A stretch of 64,000 nucleotides of DNA from Exophiala sp. HKRS030. Lineage: Eukaryota > Ascomycota > Eurotiomycetes > Chaetothyriales > Herpotrichiellaceae. The notes below the pieces were generated by a model. That model was not told the DNA's origin, made no database searches, and saw only the letters and a program-made list of their open reading frames with translations. The position numbers and the translations under genes were made by a program. Shown in pieces: positions 45,788-58,169 of the stretch (its first letter is position 1; each line of letters begins with the position of its first letter). Where the stretch lies: positions 558,001 through 622,000 of the forward strand of contig JAHWDD010000016.1 of NCBI GenBank assembly GCA_023897205.1, read 5' to 3'.

Positions 45788-47155
45788 TCAGACCTGCACT
45801 TGTACTGGGTACTTGACGGATCGTGAACCACCAGAATCCTCGATATAGCCATCGTCGCAGTCCCCGAGCCCTACCGCCTGCGATGTTGCCTGTTGCCAGG
45901 TTTCTTGGTAAGCATGGTAATATGCCCGCAGCATTCGGCCTCTACCTGACGAATGTGATTGTTGCAATTTGACCGCCCTTTGATCCAGGTCTTCTAGCCT
46001 CTCGTAGTGTAAAGTCTGTAACGTTGATAGAGGGAAAAGCACAAATTGTTGAGTTATTGAAGCCGTCATACCTGCAAGCATGAGAAATGCCGGTTCCACC
46101 GCGTAATGAGGGCGAATGACCGCAGTCGGCTGATTTTCAGAAGCAGCAATCCCACTTTTTCTTGCCAATTTGTCCACAGCCGGTTGCTCGAGTGCGCCAT
46201 AGTGCCATTTGACGAAGCTCAGATATCCCTGCGCCTTGATATATTCAAATGTGCTGAAGAAAAGCGCAGATCCGAAACTGTCTTTCAAGAAGGAAAGTCC
46301 CCAACCAGCGAAGATACCTCGAACACCAATCTCTTGCAATTTCCCTCGACTGTACTGCCACATAGTCTTGTTTTCATAAGCTTTGCCTTTCCGTTCAAAG
46401 CGCACCTGAAGTGCATCTAATGGTGCAGCCAGCACACTCTGGATAGAACCAGCTGCGAAGCCTGCAATAAATGTATCGGTCGGTGGGGGAGGAGGGTATA
46501 CAGTTTTGGTGGCATGCGCAGAAGGTGTATGCAGTACAGCAAGGATTTGAAGATAAGATGTGTAAAGGGCTGCGCCGACGGCTATGTTGGCGGCCAGTGG
46601 CGGTAGCAGCTGTTCTGGGATGAAACGCCAGCCATAGTTTCCAATTGCGTTAGCAAGTAGGCCTGGTGTGGTAGTTCGCCATGAGAATCCTCCTTTCTGT
46701 AAATCCGGACTTATAGATTTCGCATACGCCTAGAATAAAGACGTTAGTTCTCAGTATTGCTTGTTCCATCTGCAAGGATCTCCACATACCAGATAGTCTA
46801 CACGAGTGCGGAAGAAGGCCTTCACGGGCGCCCGAAAGTAAAAGGCTACGGCCTGAGCAGTAAAGGCTCGAACACCGGCAGCCGAAGCACCAGTTGCAGC
46901 ATTGGTTCTTGGGTCCTTGAAGATGGGTGGTGAAGTGTCTGGAGGGACCACTGGCAGGATACCTAATGAGCCATCGAAGTCTGTAGGATCATCGAGGGAC
47001 ATAGTATGCCTCGCCCAGCCATAACGTGGTGCTCGATTTCGACTTGACCGGAGAACGAGTCCTGGCTCGTTGATGATAAGAAGCAAGCCTGAAGTCAAGA
47101 AGCGGGTCACTGGCGGGTCCAACACTTGAAAGTTGAAGTTGGAGGAAGTTTCCAA
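45788..47155 (-). CDS. Mitochondrial carrier (SLC25) family protein, divergent
   Basis: Two exons, 46790-47155 and 45788-46729, with a 60-nt intron (GTATGT ... TTCTAG, phase 0), giving 435 aa. It starts METSSNFNFQVLDPPVTRFL. The second exon carries FIAGFAAGSIQSVLAAPLDALQVRFERKG, a carrier signature of the P-x-D-x-x-x-[KR] type with helix 1, then GIFAGWGLSFLKDSFGSALFFSTFEYIK. A second, degenerate signature follows in ITQQFVLFPLSTLQTL. Only about two recognisable modules are seen, so it is a diverged carrier of the inner or outer mitochondrial membrane; substrate unknown. The N-terminal 120 residues are unlike canonical carriers. Confidence 0.8.
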
Positions 47156-48432
47156 CGGAGAAACATATTTACATTCCGGCCGTCTGCATTAACCTCCCCA
47201 CGTCAACGGCTTTTGGAATTGACTGTTCCTTGATCAACGTCTATGAAATGCCGACTTTAGTGCTTGGGTTCATGTCTCGTGGATTCAGATCCTTCGGGGT
47301 AGCATCTTCAAAGGCCTAAACATAGCCGTTCACCCTTGAGCATCTCATTCAAAAGGTCAACGTTGTCATAGATGGACCATGGATTTATATGGATACATAC
47401 TTCAGTAATTGGCTACATTCTACAAGATCAGCTTCCTTGCGCAGCTGGGTCTTGTGCACGAGAAGAATACACCTTTTGTGCCAGTCGATTACTGCAACAC
47501 TTACTGTGGTTGCTCTGCGTCCATGTATGGCCCCGCTGTTCTATTGATATCCTCTGAATGTCTGAATACTAGCATATCGGATCCTTCATTGTGCAACACC
47601 CTCCTGCTCGTGGCCGCAATGCGGGAAAACAAGCCCAGTGATGCTCGAAAATCGGTTCATGTGTGCTGGAAGATGCAGAGTATGCTTCCACAGTTTTCAG
47701 CTCAACGATCTTGCAGCTATAGGATAAATGTGTCTTGCAACTGCAGGAGAAGGCTTTGTTATTTCATCCGAATAACCCTTTCCCCTTTCTCGTGATCGGC
47801 TGCCTGTCTCAAGACTTGGAGGTACACTGCCTCGAATGCGAGAAACCGGCCCTCCCACGATCGCTCCATATGTTTACGCAGGGCTTCTTCCTCGGCTAGA
47901 CCCTTTACCTCCTATATATCCTCATGGCTAGTGAGGACTGTGGTGGAGCTTGGGCTGCTTGGGGCGAGAGCACACCAACTTATGTCCGATGACGAGTCTA
48001 TGTTGTGCCCCATAAGCGCATCTCATGCGCTATAACAGAAATTAGCGCTAAAGTTCGATAGGGCGCAGAATTGATCGGCCAGGGTAAAGAACTTGTGGTT
48101 GATTAAGAGTCGCTTGAACCGGTGGGAGACGCCACATGGACACCATGCCTTGGGAGACTCTGCCATTGGAATTGAGCAGAAGCAAGTACCAAGACGAATT
48201 GGTCCTCCTCAGTTTCCTCCTAGAGAAGTAATGACTTGAGCTCCACTGATTGCTTTCATCTTGGATGGATAGTAAATTGCTCTTGGAGTATCCTTCAGAA
48301 ACAGCTTGAGAAACTTCTTGCAGTCGCGGGCGAGTTTTTAAGTTGTGCCACGGTCTCCATGCGAAGGTACCCAGCAAGGGATGCAAGGTTGCTATACAGC
48401 TTGGTCCCTGCAATGCAGTTGATTCCGTTGAT
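47156..48432. other. Intergenic
   Basis: No gene supported; the plus frame at 47409-47795 is Cys/Ser-rich without any recognised feature. Confidence 0.4.
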
Positions 48433-48804
48433 TCAGCTTTCGCGCATGGCTTCGACGACTTTGTTTCTGTCTGGAAGTTCCTTGACCGTCACACACTTCT
48501 CGTTCATCTTGTCCATGCGGCGGCGTTTGCGCTTTTGCTTGGCGGTCTGAGTGAGTGTACTCTGCAGGCTTCAGAATTTGGAGAGATGTTGCGAATTCGG
48601 AGCTTTACGCCTTGCCCGTTGGATCAAACATACCACCAACACCGTTAAGCTCTTGAATTCACTGAGTAGGTTCTCGCTTGTCGAGCTATCTCTGCCTGCC
48701 GAGAATTCTTGAGTGAGCGGGAAATCGAGATCAGGTTGAGACAGGAAACCCAAAGATCCCACTTTGTAGCCGTTGTTCGATCCGCAACCCACCGCATCGT
48801 CCAA
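48433..48804 (-). CDS. Possible small two-exon hypothetical protein
   Basis: Exon 1 (48634-48804, starting MDDAVGCGSNNGYKVGSLGF) and exon 2 (48433-48561) join through a GTATGT ... CTGCAG intron of 72 nt in phase 0, giving 99 aa. Exon 2 encodes a very basic stretch KQKRKRRRMDKMNEK then VTVKELPDRNKVVEAMRES. A perfect CTACTAAC branch-like word near 48817-48824 suggests a further upstream exon (SWAQKIGLYPPYSSLTPFT frame near 48840-48895). No family recognised; weak call. Confidence 0.25.
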
Positions 48805-50135
48805 GATATTTTTGACTTGTTAGTAGCTCACTTTCATACCGTGAATGGGGTCAAAGAGGAGTACGGTGGATATAAGCCGATCTTCTGTGCCCAACTAAGC
48901 TGACATAGCTGCTGATATGAGTTCGCATCGGTGTATGCATACGACGAATTACCGTTAATCGTCGATTGGTATGCGAATTTCGACCTCAGGTAGTGCCTGG
49001 CGAATGTGCAGCATTGCCGAGGAGCATCAACAGATCACGTATGTAGTACCTGATCTACCTCCATAGGGCTGTGCATCAAGGAAGATTTCTTTCAATAAGA
49101 ATCGTAAGTTCCGGTCAAGGCAGAGCAATGGTTGACAATTTCTCTACTGAGCCCTCCTCATATTGAGCCAATGCATCATCATCCTTCTCCTCCATTCCTG
49201 GCGCCACCTCGTCTTCAAGGCCGATACATCATCATTGAAAGGGGTTGGCGCAGGGTCGAAAGGGCTTCATGCGCTGCGCCTGAAATTGGCCGACATGGAC
49301 TTCTGCCGTGGGCTGTGGCACGGTCGGGGTCTTCTTGCATGGTGATGACGACGTGACCGCCCCTGGGGAAAACCCAGACATGGTTTCTCTAAGTTATCGC
49401 TGTTCCCTGGGTGGGGATAATGTCCACTGTCCAGATGATCGTAGCCACGTCAGAGCCTTTGCCGGTCCTAGTGAGCCTTGTTCGCGCTGGAACTGATGCC
49501 ATCGACATTGATTAAAGCCGTCGTGAGCCGTTTAGAGCCGCCAGCCCAGAGCGGGTGTAAGAGCAAAGGAGCCAATGAAACAACACCATCACAGTCAAGC
49601 TTTATGCTTGGCCCGTTAAAACAGCCGTCGGGTGGATTCTTAGCCCGGCACGTCATTGGCAGCCAAAGGTTGTCCCAACATCGCTCATGTTTGTCGTCGC
49701 GAGGCGGCCTACTTGCTCTCGTATCTTTCTATTCTAATTTGCTCTGCAAGGTGCGGGAGTAAGTATTCGCAAGACGGACCCGATTTCAAGTAGGGATCTA
49801 CAGAAGCCCCCGTCTCAAATGCACCGCCCTGGAACCCAAGCCTCCAGAGTTACTTGTGGGCCGTGCTGGACCATTTGCTTATGCAACACCCGAGCCTGGA
49901 CAGCCCTATAGAAGGTAAGTAGTGCAAATAGTGATAAGTATAAGATCATGGCCGACCCATCCGACAAACGGCGACTCCATCACACAGAAAGCCCGGAAAC
50001 GAAAACAATCAACCGAAGGACCAATATCCATACCTCCTCGAAGCCCAGACAAAATCCTCCTTCTCCAGTTCTCAGGTAGCTTGACAAGCGACAAAGGCGA
50101 CGACCTCCGACCGAAACAGAAGACCGAAAAAAGTC
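48805..50135. other. Intergenic
   Basis: Scattered short frames on plus (49132-49762) lack domains. The right end is the promoter and leader of the SDR gene. Confidence 0.4.
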
Positions 50136-50960
50136 ATGTCGTCCTCGCCGTTCCCCACCGTCGCCTTCTTTGGCGCGACAGGCGGGATCACCAACGCCAC
50201 CCTCGTGCACACTCTCCTCGGCGGCTACCGGGTTGCTGCACTGGTGCGCACGCCAGACAAGCTGCGCAAACAACTCACGGACCAAGGGCTGAAGGAGTCG
50301 CTGATTGCCCAAAACCTGACCATCGTGTCAGGCAACGCACTGGAAGTTGCGGCCGTCAAGTCGACTCTGACGGCGGCAATCTTCAACGGTCGTCTCCCCT
50401 CGCACATCGTCACGGGCCTCGGCGGCACGCCACACATGCAACTGGACTGGAAGAATCCCGGGCACGTCATCACGCTCGACAACCCGACTCTGTGCGGCAC
50501 CGCGGCGGCGGCACTTGTCACGGCGCTCGAAGAGCTCTACGCCGAGAGACCGCATTTGGCGGCTGACAAGCCGCTGCTGACGTTTGTCTCGACGACCGGC
50601 ATCTCGCGGGGGCCCGAGGACGTGCCGCTGGGCATGCGATTGTTCTACCACCAGGCCCTCGCCATCCCGCACGTCGACAAGCGCAAGATGGAAGAGATCT
50701 TCCGCTCCGATGCAACCAAGCCCAAATCCAAATCCGTGTTCCGCAATGTCATTGGCATCCGCCCCGCCTTCCTCGCAGGTACCCCCGCCTACACGGATGC
50801 AAACGGCTTGGCCAAAGTCAAATATGGAGTGGAAAACAATCCCGCCGTCGGGTATAGTATCAAAAGAGCTGATGCGGGACATTGGATCTTCCATTATGTG
50901 ATCGAGCCTGCGACGAGGAAGACCGAGTTGGAGGGCGAGATGGTCACCTTAACTTACTAG
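50136..50960 (+). CDS. NAD(P)-binding atypical SDR (NmrA-like) protein
   Basis: 274 aa, single exon. The dinucleotide-binding start is TVAFFGATGGITNATLVHTL (residues 8-27), a TGxxGxx-type Gly motif, followed by RVAALVRTPDKL, then NLTIVSGNALEV and IVTGLGG. The fold is that of atypical short-chain dehydrogenases with an NmrA-like strand order. A canonical YxxxK catalytic pair is not obvious, so it may bind NAD(P) as a sensor or reductase. The C-terminal HWIFHYVIEPATRKTELEGE is regular. The gene has higher GC than its surroundings. Substrate unknown. Confidence 0.75.
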   Translation: MSSSPFPTVAFFGATGGITNATLVHTLLGGYRVAALVRTPDKLRKQLTDQGLKESLIAQNLTIVSGNALEVAAVKSTLTAAIFNGRLPSHIVTGLGGTPHMQLDWKNPGHVITLDNPTLCGTAAAALVTALEELYAERPHLAADKPLLTFVSTTGISRGPEDVPLGMRLFYHQALAIPHVDKRKMEEIFRSDATKPKSKSVFRNVIGIRPAFLAGTPAYTDANGLAKVKYGVENNPAVGYSIKRADAGHWIFHYVIEPATRKTELEGEMVTLTY

Positions 50961-51529
50961 CAAGGTTCATGAATATGATGTTGACGATGATGCACACGAG
51001 GCTGGCATGGTGGATGGGACATTTGTTTCTGGTGAGCGGGGTTTGGATTATGGGGGTCGATTAGCAATGGCGTTTCGAAAGATAGAAACTGAGTCAGCCT
51101 CAAGAGAAGCACTCGATGGCTTAAACAAATAAAAGCCCATGTCGGAGGATACTTTTCAATTCTTTGTATTGGTGGATTAGAAGTCTAGGTACTCATCTTT
51201 ATGGAAGAGTGTCGTGAAGTCAGCAATTATCTCACACATATGTGCTCACCGGACATGACACATGATCATTCCTCCATCCATCAAAAGCCATGCCAGTTGA
51301 TCGTTCGCCTTCCATTATGCTCGAAATCAATCATTTAGGGTATCATATCAAAAATCAACTCAAGCCCACCCATTCCGGGTGGAGAAATCTTAAATCCTTC
51401 ACTCATGTCTGTTCGTCCATTCCCAGCCAAGTATTAGTCGTCGCTTGAATTACGATGTCGACCGTCTGTTTCCAAATCAGAGCTGCTCTGGGGACTGTCT
51501 TAAAGGCTCCCTCATAGGGAGGTGTAAAG
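50961..51529. other. Convergent 3' gap
   Basis: No gene seen; ends of the SDR gene and of the leftward gene ending at 51530. Confidence 0.4.
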
Positions 51530-54042
51530 TTACAAATCGATTCTGGTTTTCCAATCCACCCTCTCCTTAGCTGACCACTCCTGAAGCAGAGTCAGGCCAA
51601 ATCTTACCGCTTCAAAAGCTGTTGTGTTGGCGTCCAAGGGAAGATAGAACTCCTTTGAGATCTGAGAAGGAGTGGGCTTGTCTTGCAGACGCTGCATGGA
51701 GTCCTTAGCCCTCTTAGACCATGTCGCCGGGTAATCACGTTTGAGAATATCCGGGGGAAGATGGCGTGATCCGTCGAGCCAAGCCGTTTGTAACTCTCGA
51801 GCATTGTGGATTAGTTCATCTCTGAATCTAACGTACTGTTTCTTGTACTTTTCCACATCCTCGTCTGTTTTGGTGTTGCCATCACTTCCTGGGGTAGGGG
51901 CAGAACTACAGAAATCTTCTGGTAGCGGATCTCGGGCAAGCCGATCCATGTCGCAATTGTGAATGAGTTGTCGGCATACCGCGCCTAATTGTACAACCAA
52001 TCCGTGAAGATGAGGATATTTTCGAGAGGCTCGGAACACAAATATGTGGTAGGGTATGATTGAGCTCCATCCGGGATCGACCCTGGGACGCGCTTGTGCT
52101 TGTGCCGATATATTGATCATGAAGCAGAGTAAGGCTTCCACCAGAAGTACAACCGCCTTGGGAGAATTGGCCGAACTAGCGTCGCCGGCAGAAGACTGCA
52201 CTAAGGAGGTTCCCTCATTCTTAAGGAGTCGACCTAAAGCAAAATATTTGGTGTTCATGCTTGACCATTGTTGTCTTTCTTCTTCCCTGCTTGTTGTCGT
52301 AGTTAGTGGTTGGGGTGACGGCTTTGGAGCCACAGAAGGCGTTGACACTCGTCCCCTTTCGCCTGTCGGCGTTGGTGCGTCCAGACCATCTGCGGATTCT
52401 ACTCTTCGCATTGCAGCCGGTTTCAGATCTCGTTTCGGTGTGGAAAAAGTAGATTTCGATTGAGCATTGGAGGATAGCTTTTGAGTCGATGGGACTGGAG
52501 TCGAGGGTCTTTTTTCATTATCAGTGCTCGTTTTTAGTTTTTTGGTAGCGTTCGGGGGGCTATCACCACCCCTGCGCTTCTTCTCGACAAGGGCTCCCTC
52601 CACAATGGTATTTTTGGGCTTGGGATCTTTTTCGGCGCGCGAATCTGAGGGATCAGACCTCACCGACTCTTTCTTGGGCCGGACCACCGCGTAGGCCAAA
52701 TCGTCGGCAGTCTCTCGAACAGGAGGGTCTTTCTTAGGTCTTGATTCGAGAACATCCTTTGATGGAGATGTTTCTAGCTTGACCGGTACTTTCTTGGAAC
52801 GAGATGCAAACTTTAGTAAAGCTTCCACTCTCTTCCGATTTTTCTTGCCATATTTGAGACTGACAATATGCCGTTGTCGGGGCCCAGGGCTCGCACGAGC
52901 TCCATTGGACAAAGCGTTATTGGAAAGTGCAGACTTGGACAGTGGTTTCGCGTTGAGGGCAATCTTTGCAGGATTCGGCGATTCAGGTGCAGGATTCTTC
53001 GAAGGAGGTTGACTGTCGGAGCGAATCCTAGCGGTAGAATTGGTATGTCCGTTTTTGATAGATGGGGAGCCATCGAGATCGGCACCTGCGAGGATGGCCC
53101 TTACGGGTTCGGTTCTCGTTTGGGGGGCAATGGCTGGACTTCCGATGGAAACAGTGTCGGAAGGCGAAGACAGGGCCAACGTGAGGGAGGCTGGCAAAAG
53201 TGGTGATAACAGGTCTGGTAAGGTCTTTGATCTATCGGGGGATGGAAGCGTGGGGGATAGAAGTCGCGGCATCTTCATGGGTACCGAATGGGATTCGACC
53301 TTTGTCTGCATTTTAGGAGTGCGGGTTTCCTCAAACGGTGGGGACAATTTCCTTCGTTTGGCCGTGTTGGAAGGGTCCGACTTGAACGAGTCGACAGGCG
53401 GTTGGCCGGACTCGGCAGGAGGTTTAGGAGTTGTCGTTTTCGCGGGCACTTCTTTCTGGGCTTTGCTCAAGTCGACTGGCTTGGGAAGCAGGATGTCCAG
53501 GTCGAGTCCACTGGTGTCTACCACTGGACTCTTGAGGCGGGGAGGTGGAGAGCGGGTTGCTGTGGGCGGGCGCGAAGATGCAGGTCGGGAGGAAGGGTCA
53601 GGCGATCGGGCTTTTGTCTTGTAGTCCTTGAGACTGATCTTCTTGCGCTGAGCGGAACCAGCAGGAGTAGTATGACCGGTGTTTGGAACGGTTCGTGGGA
53701 GAGTTCGTCTTCGTCTATGCGGTTACCCTGATCGTCTGCCCAAGCACCCTCAACTTTCAACAGACTCTCGTGTTCAGCCTGATGAGACAGAAAACTGATG
53801 TATTGTAACTGCTCTTCTGTGGAATCGAAGGGAGTGCCTTCATGCCAGTTGTTGATGAATCGAGAACTATGTCTGTAGGGAACGTCGGAGGGAACGGAGA
53901 GGAGATAAGGCTGTCGGGGAAGAATTGTTTCGCTCAGTTTAGAGAGACGACGGTCCAATTGAATAATATTTTCGGCAGTGCTTTGTTTGATCCCTGAAAA
54001 GTACTGTTGATCTGGGAGCCTTTTGTTCGTACCGTGGGACAT
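51530..54042 (-). CDS. Large Ser/Pro/Lys-rich, probably nuclear protein; one-base break
   Basis: The N-terminal frame (starting MSHGTNKRLPDQQYFSGIKQ) has a conserved-looking block: NIIQLDRRLSKLSETILPRQ, SRFINNWHEGTPFDSTEEQL, and EHESLLKVEGAWADDQGNRI. It breaks at the GGG run 53697-53699. One added base carries it into RTVPNTGHTTPAGSAQRKKI then SLKDYKTKARSPD and on to the long frame ending at 51530, in all about 837 aa. The middle ~450 residues are low complexity with many basic clusters (KKNRKR, EKKRRGG). The C-terminal ~230 residues are ordered and helical (MNTKYFALGRLLKNEG, VVLLVEALLCFMINI, PYHIFVFRASRKYPHLHGLV). I cannot name the family with confidence; a transcription-elongation (Ell-binding) partner is one idea. 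Confidence 0.7.
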
Positions 54043-55773
54043 TTTGTCGCAAGGGATCGCGCTAAATATCCATCACAGATGACTGGACACGACAGAAGGA
54101 GGATGTGGTGGCAGAGCGGTATAGCAAAGACGGCCAGGTTCAAGTGTGATGTATCGATGGAGCCATCACCATCACCGACACGCTGGCTTGGACAGCAGTG
54201 TCGCCGTCAGTGGTCTGCGGGACGCCAACGGCGTTGGCGCGACAGGTGGTGCTGCACGGCGGTAAGGACGGCAGGGTGATATGAACGGGGTGGGTTAAGC
54301 GGGAGGAATGAAAGAGTGAAGCCCGAGAAGGTAAGATGCAGTGAACAAGGGACAAGGCTCAACGAGTTTGGTAAGGAAGGGCAAACAAAGATAAGTCTGC
54401 AAGGTTGATGGTCCTTTGTGAGATGGCTAAGTGGATGAGTGAGTGAGTGGGTGAGTGGGTGACAGAGGAAGGCTGACAGGACATGCAGCGTGAAAGGACG
54501 AGGATGATTGGCGCTTGAATGGTCTTGAGGATGATCTGCAGCTGCCAGCCCACAGTTACAATCGGCGTCGGTAAAGGTAGTGGAAGCGTGTGGGAGAGAC
54601 GACCTGGGCGAGGACTGAAGAGTGTGACCGTTTGAAGGGATTCGCAGGGACTCGCAGTGAACTTGAGTCTTGTCTTTGACTCTTGAGGTGGCACGGGTGG
54701 GTGACAGTCTGGAGTGGAGTGGAGAGATGGAAATGCAGTCCGCAGGCTGGTGATTTGAACTTTGGCGGGCTCTGGTAAGTAACAGTCCGGAGAATGAAAT
54801 ACAAAGTACAAAGTACAAAATACAAAATACAAAATACAGATACTGGATTAATATTCGTAACTCAAAGTTAACAACCTACCAATTCCTTAGTCATATAGTA
54901 TGTAACCATCCACTAACTGCCGCCTACATAACATACATACATAGACTTCTAACTAGTACACAATTCCCTTGAGCACTATATCACCCAAGGAATGCCACTC
55001 GATACATTGACGAGTTGGGACAGCAGCTTCAGAGAATCAGGGACCGCAATGTATGAAACCTAAAGTGTCCCAGTGTTTTAGCATCGATAGGCAAGGAATA
55101 CGAAGAGATGCTGGGATGGAAGATCTGCGTAGAGACACGAGAAATACAGAGATACAGAAATAACAAGTCACAGACAAGGTCGAGAGATGTTCGAGTTAGG
55201 TACCTCAGCACCTAAAAGGTAGGCACCAGGTACAAAGGAACGGAGGTACTGTAGGTATGAAAGTGTGGTAGGTGACCAAGAAGTCTCGGTCATAACAGGC
55301 TATGGTCAATGCGTACCAAGTTAAATACCCACAGGTATGGTACCTGCCGCCCCTCGCTACCCCAGGCATGCCCAGCGAGGGATAAGGGAGTTTTAGGACA
55401 GCCTAAAGAGCCCAAAGAGCCTAAAGAGCCTTTCAGCCTTATGGCCACTGCTCAACACCTACCAAGTGCCTCTAATCTACAGAGTACTTATGTACCTATG
55501 TAGGGAGTAGATTACAATCTACACACTCAATACAATCCCGTTCCGATCAACACTTGAAGAATTGCAATCACAAAATCCATGATACATATTTAATTGCCCA
55601 AAATTATGTGTGTGGAATGGACTCTGTATACCCACTTACTTGCAGGTCTCGAGTCCGTCCAGTGCTTCTGATCCATGGTCCAGGTCTTTATGTACCAAAC
55701 CTCTATAATAGTCATCATTCTTCGTAGATGTGCTTTTCCTCAATCCTTGATAGTTGCTAGATACCTACTTTCC
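54043..55773. other. Intergenic with simple repeats
   Basis: No gene supported; several overlapping minus frames at 54207-54832 are Ser/Pro/His-rich without features. GAGTGAGTGGGTGAGTGGG (about 54440) and ACAAAGTACAAAATACAAA repeats (about 54800-54838) are present. Around 55190-55500 short GGTACC and CCTAAAGAG words recur. Confidence 0.4.
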
Positions 55774-58169
55774 CTAATTTTCATCTTGTTCGACACGCCC
55801 ATACTGGCCTCGCCCTCTACCCCTGCTCTCTTGTCGGCTTCGAGAGACCATTCGTCCAATCCAACCGCCAACCCCTTCGCTATCATCGTTCCTGCCGCGT
55901 GGTTTGCCATCAGAACCGAATTTAACGTCTGGCGGATCAATATCTAAACCAGGAATGGCTGCATCTGTAGAGAACATTCCCGGTTGCTGTGCACCACCTC
56001 GAATATCGATTGATGATGGAGATCCAATTCCCATCAATGATCCTCGCTCGGCCTGTGTCGCAGGTGTCGGCATTGCTGTAGTAGCATCTCCGAAAAGGGC
56101 ATTCATATCCTCCAGTCGTACATTAGCCGTTTCCGGATACACAAAGTATACTGCAGGCATTCAACATCAGTGACCTTTCAGCAACGAAATTCCGACTCAT
56201 CCACTTACCAAGAACAAAACTGACAGCGCAGAAGAAAGCGTGAACCAAGTACAACCTCCACGTAATGGCTTTTTGTAACACAGGGGTGAGTTCTCCCACC
56301 AGGAAATTGAATGCCCAATTGCTCGCCGTACTCAGACTTGCCCCTTTTGCCCGGATGCTGAGTGGGAGGATTTCTGGAGGATACAGCCATGGAATTGGGC
56401 CCCAACTTGCACCAAAGGATGCATTGTAAATCATGACAAAGATGACGACCAGTGCCGGAGTGTACTTGACATCGATAAAGATAAAGTAAGAGATCAGCGA
56501 CAGTGATATAATCATAGCCACCGCACCCGAGAGAAGAATAGGCCGTCGACCCCATTTATCCACCAGGTACCATGGAGGAATAGTGGATGCAAGATATGAA
56601 ATCGCATTGATACCAGTCATGAGAATTGCATCTCGTCCTACCCAGCCTGCCGATTCAAACACCAGTGGTGCATAGTAAGAAATGACATTAATTCCGTTGA
56701 GTTGAGCGAATGCTTGTGCAGACATGGCGATAAAAACTCGTTTATAATACCTCTTGAACATGTCGCTGTAGGATCGTTCTCCTTCCTGGCGCTGAATGAG
56801 AACATTCATCTTGATTTCTCGATACTCTTGCCGAGCTTTGGGATTGTGAATATCTCCCTTCCCGTAGAGATTGGCAATCACGATAATACCTTCTTCGTCA
56901 TGGTCGTTGTCCAGAAGCCATCTGTCATTTGCAGTCAGCCACAATGTTGTTTCTTTCGAAAGACACGAAACCTACCTTGGGGATTCACAAATAATCAGAC
57001 TGCCGAACCCCAGGAGAGCTCCCATTACACACTGCATTAGTAGAGGCAGGCGCCAAGACATGTCGCTCTGGATATAACTGCAAAAGTAATCCACCCAGAC
57101 ACTGGCGGCATAACCCGTGATATTGCCTGTAAATTCTATGCAGGCCAACTTGCCACGATTATGAGGAGGGCTGATTTCAGATTGATAGACGGGCACAATC
57201 GTCGAAAGAGCACCAACGCCAAGCCCAGCAATAAATCGTCCGATCATCATCATGGGCATGCCGTTGGAGAACGTTTGACACATTCCGCCGACGAAGAAGA
57301 TCATAGAGCCATAAAGGATGGTCTTTCGACGCCCAATGATATCGCCGATTCGACCGACACCGAGTGATGCTATTAATGCCCCGATTTCGAGAATGGCTAC
57401 CATGGTCCCAACCTCGGCAGGCCCGGGTTGGTTAAAGTAGTCTCTGAAGAATGGGCCTCTGGGAAGGGTTAGAGAAATAGTTGAAAGAGTCTGAATGCAC
57501 AACATACGTGATGATGCCAGACATTACACCCTGGTCGTAACCGAATAAGAATACTCCTAATGACACAAACACACTGGTAAAATATCTATTGGTCAAGTCA
57601 GCGAATGCACTTGACGGGAAGACATGTCTCCTAGCTTACAACAAAGGCTTCCCTACCAGGCCCTTGGTGCGGGCTGAATGAGGGTCGTTCGGAGCCATGA
57701 TCAGAGCCAGTAATTTTTCAGATGTTGATATATGTCTCGGTGGAGGCTCTGGGATATAGATGGCCTCTTTATCGATTGACCCGGAGGAATGTGAATTTTC
57801 AAGAGGATCGTGCTCGAAACCGACCTTCTTCTTCCTCCGTCCTCCACCGTGACCGTGACCGTGACCGTGGCCCTTGAGGCTTTGACCTCGGCTGGTCAAG
57901 GGGTCAAGCTCGATGTGTAAAGGGTCCTCGTCGTTGGCAAGTTGTTCAGCAATATCCCCCGTGTCACTCCACAGCGAGAAATCGTCCGACTCTGTGGCTG
58001 ATGATTGGGACTGTCGCCGGTAGCTCTCACCCTTTTCGTTTTCCGTTGAGGAATGCACGGTGGTGGATGTGGTAGGCAGATGTGGTTGGGAGCGAGAAGA
58101 GTGCGATCGGTGATGGAGGGAGGAATGAGAATTGGCTTGAGGAGAGGAGGGAATGATTGCGGCTTGCAA
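55774..58169 (-). CDS. MFS sugar transporter with long hydrophilic N-terminal extension
   Basis: Five exons: 57640-58169, 57508-57585, 56976-57458, 56209-56921 and 55774-56150; all phases fit and give 726 aa. The first ~180 residues are hydrophilic and Ser/His-rich, with GHGHGHGHGGGRRKKK. Transporter motifs follow: GVFLFGYDQGVMSGIIT (helix 1), GRIGDIIGRRKT, ESPRWLL, QAFAQLNGINVISYYAPLVF, DKWGRRP, WGPIPWLYPPEILPLSIRAK and YPETANVRLEDMNALFGD. These define the hexose/polyol sugar porter family with 12 helices. The ~125-residue cytosolic tail is Gly/Arg-rich. The N-terminal extension is unusual for the family and could be a regulatory or sensor-like tail. Location is the plasma membrane; substrate not predictable. 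Confidence 0.92.

Noticed and set aside
47409..47795. A 128-codon Cys/Ser-rich plus frame
   Set aside because: No signal peptide, no regular Cys spacing and no splice support.
50328..50894. A 188-codon minus-strand frame
   Set aside because: It is antisense to the NAD(P)-binding protein, in a GC-rich region where shadow frames are expected.
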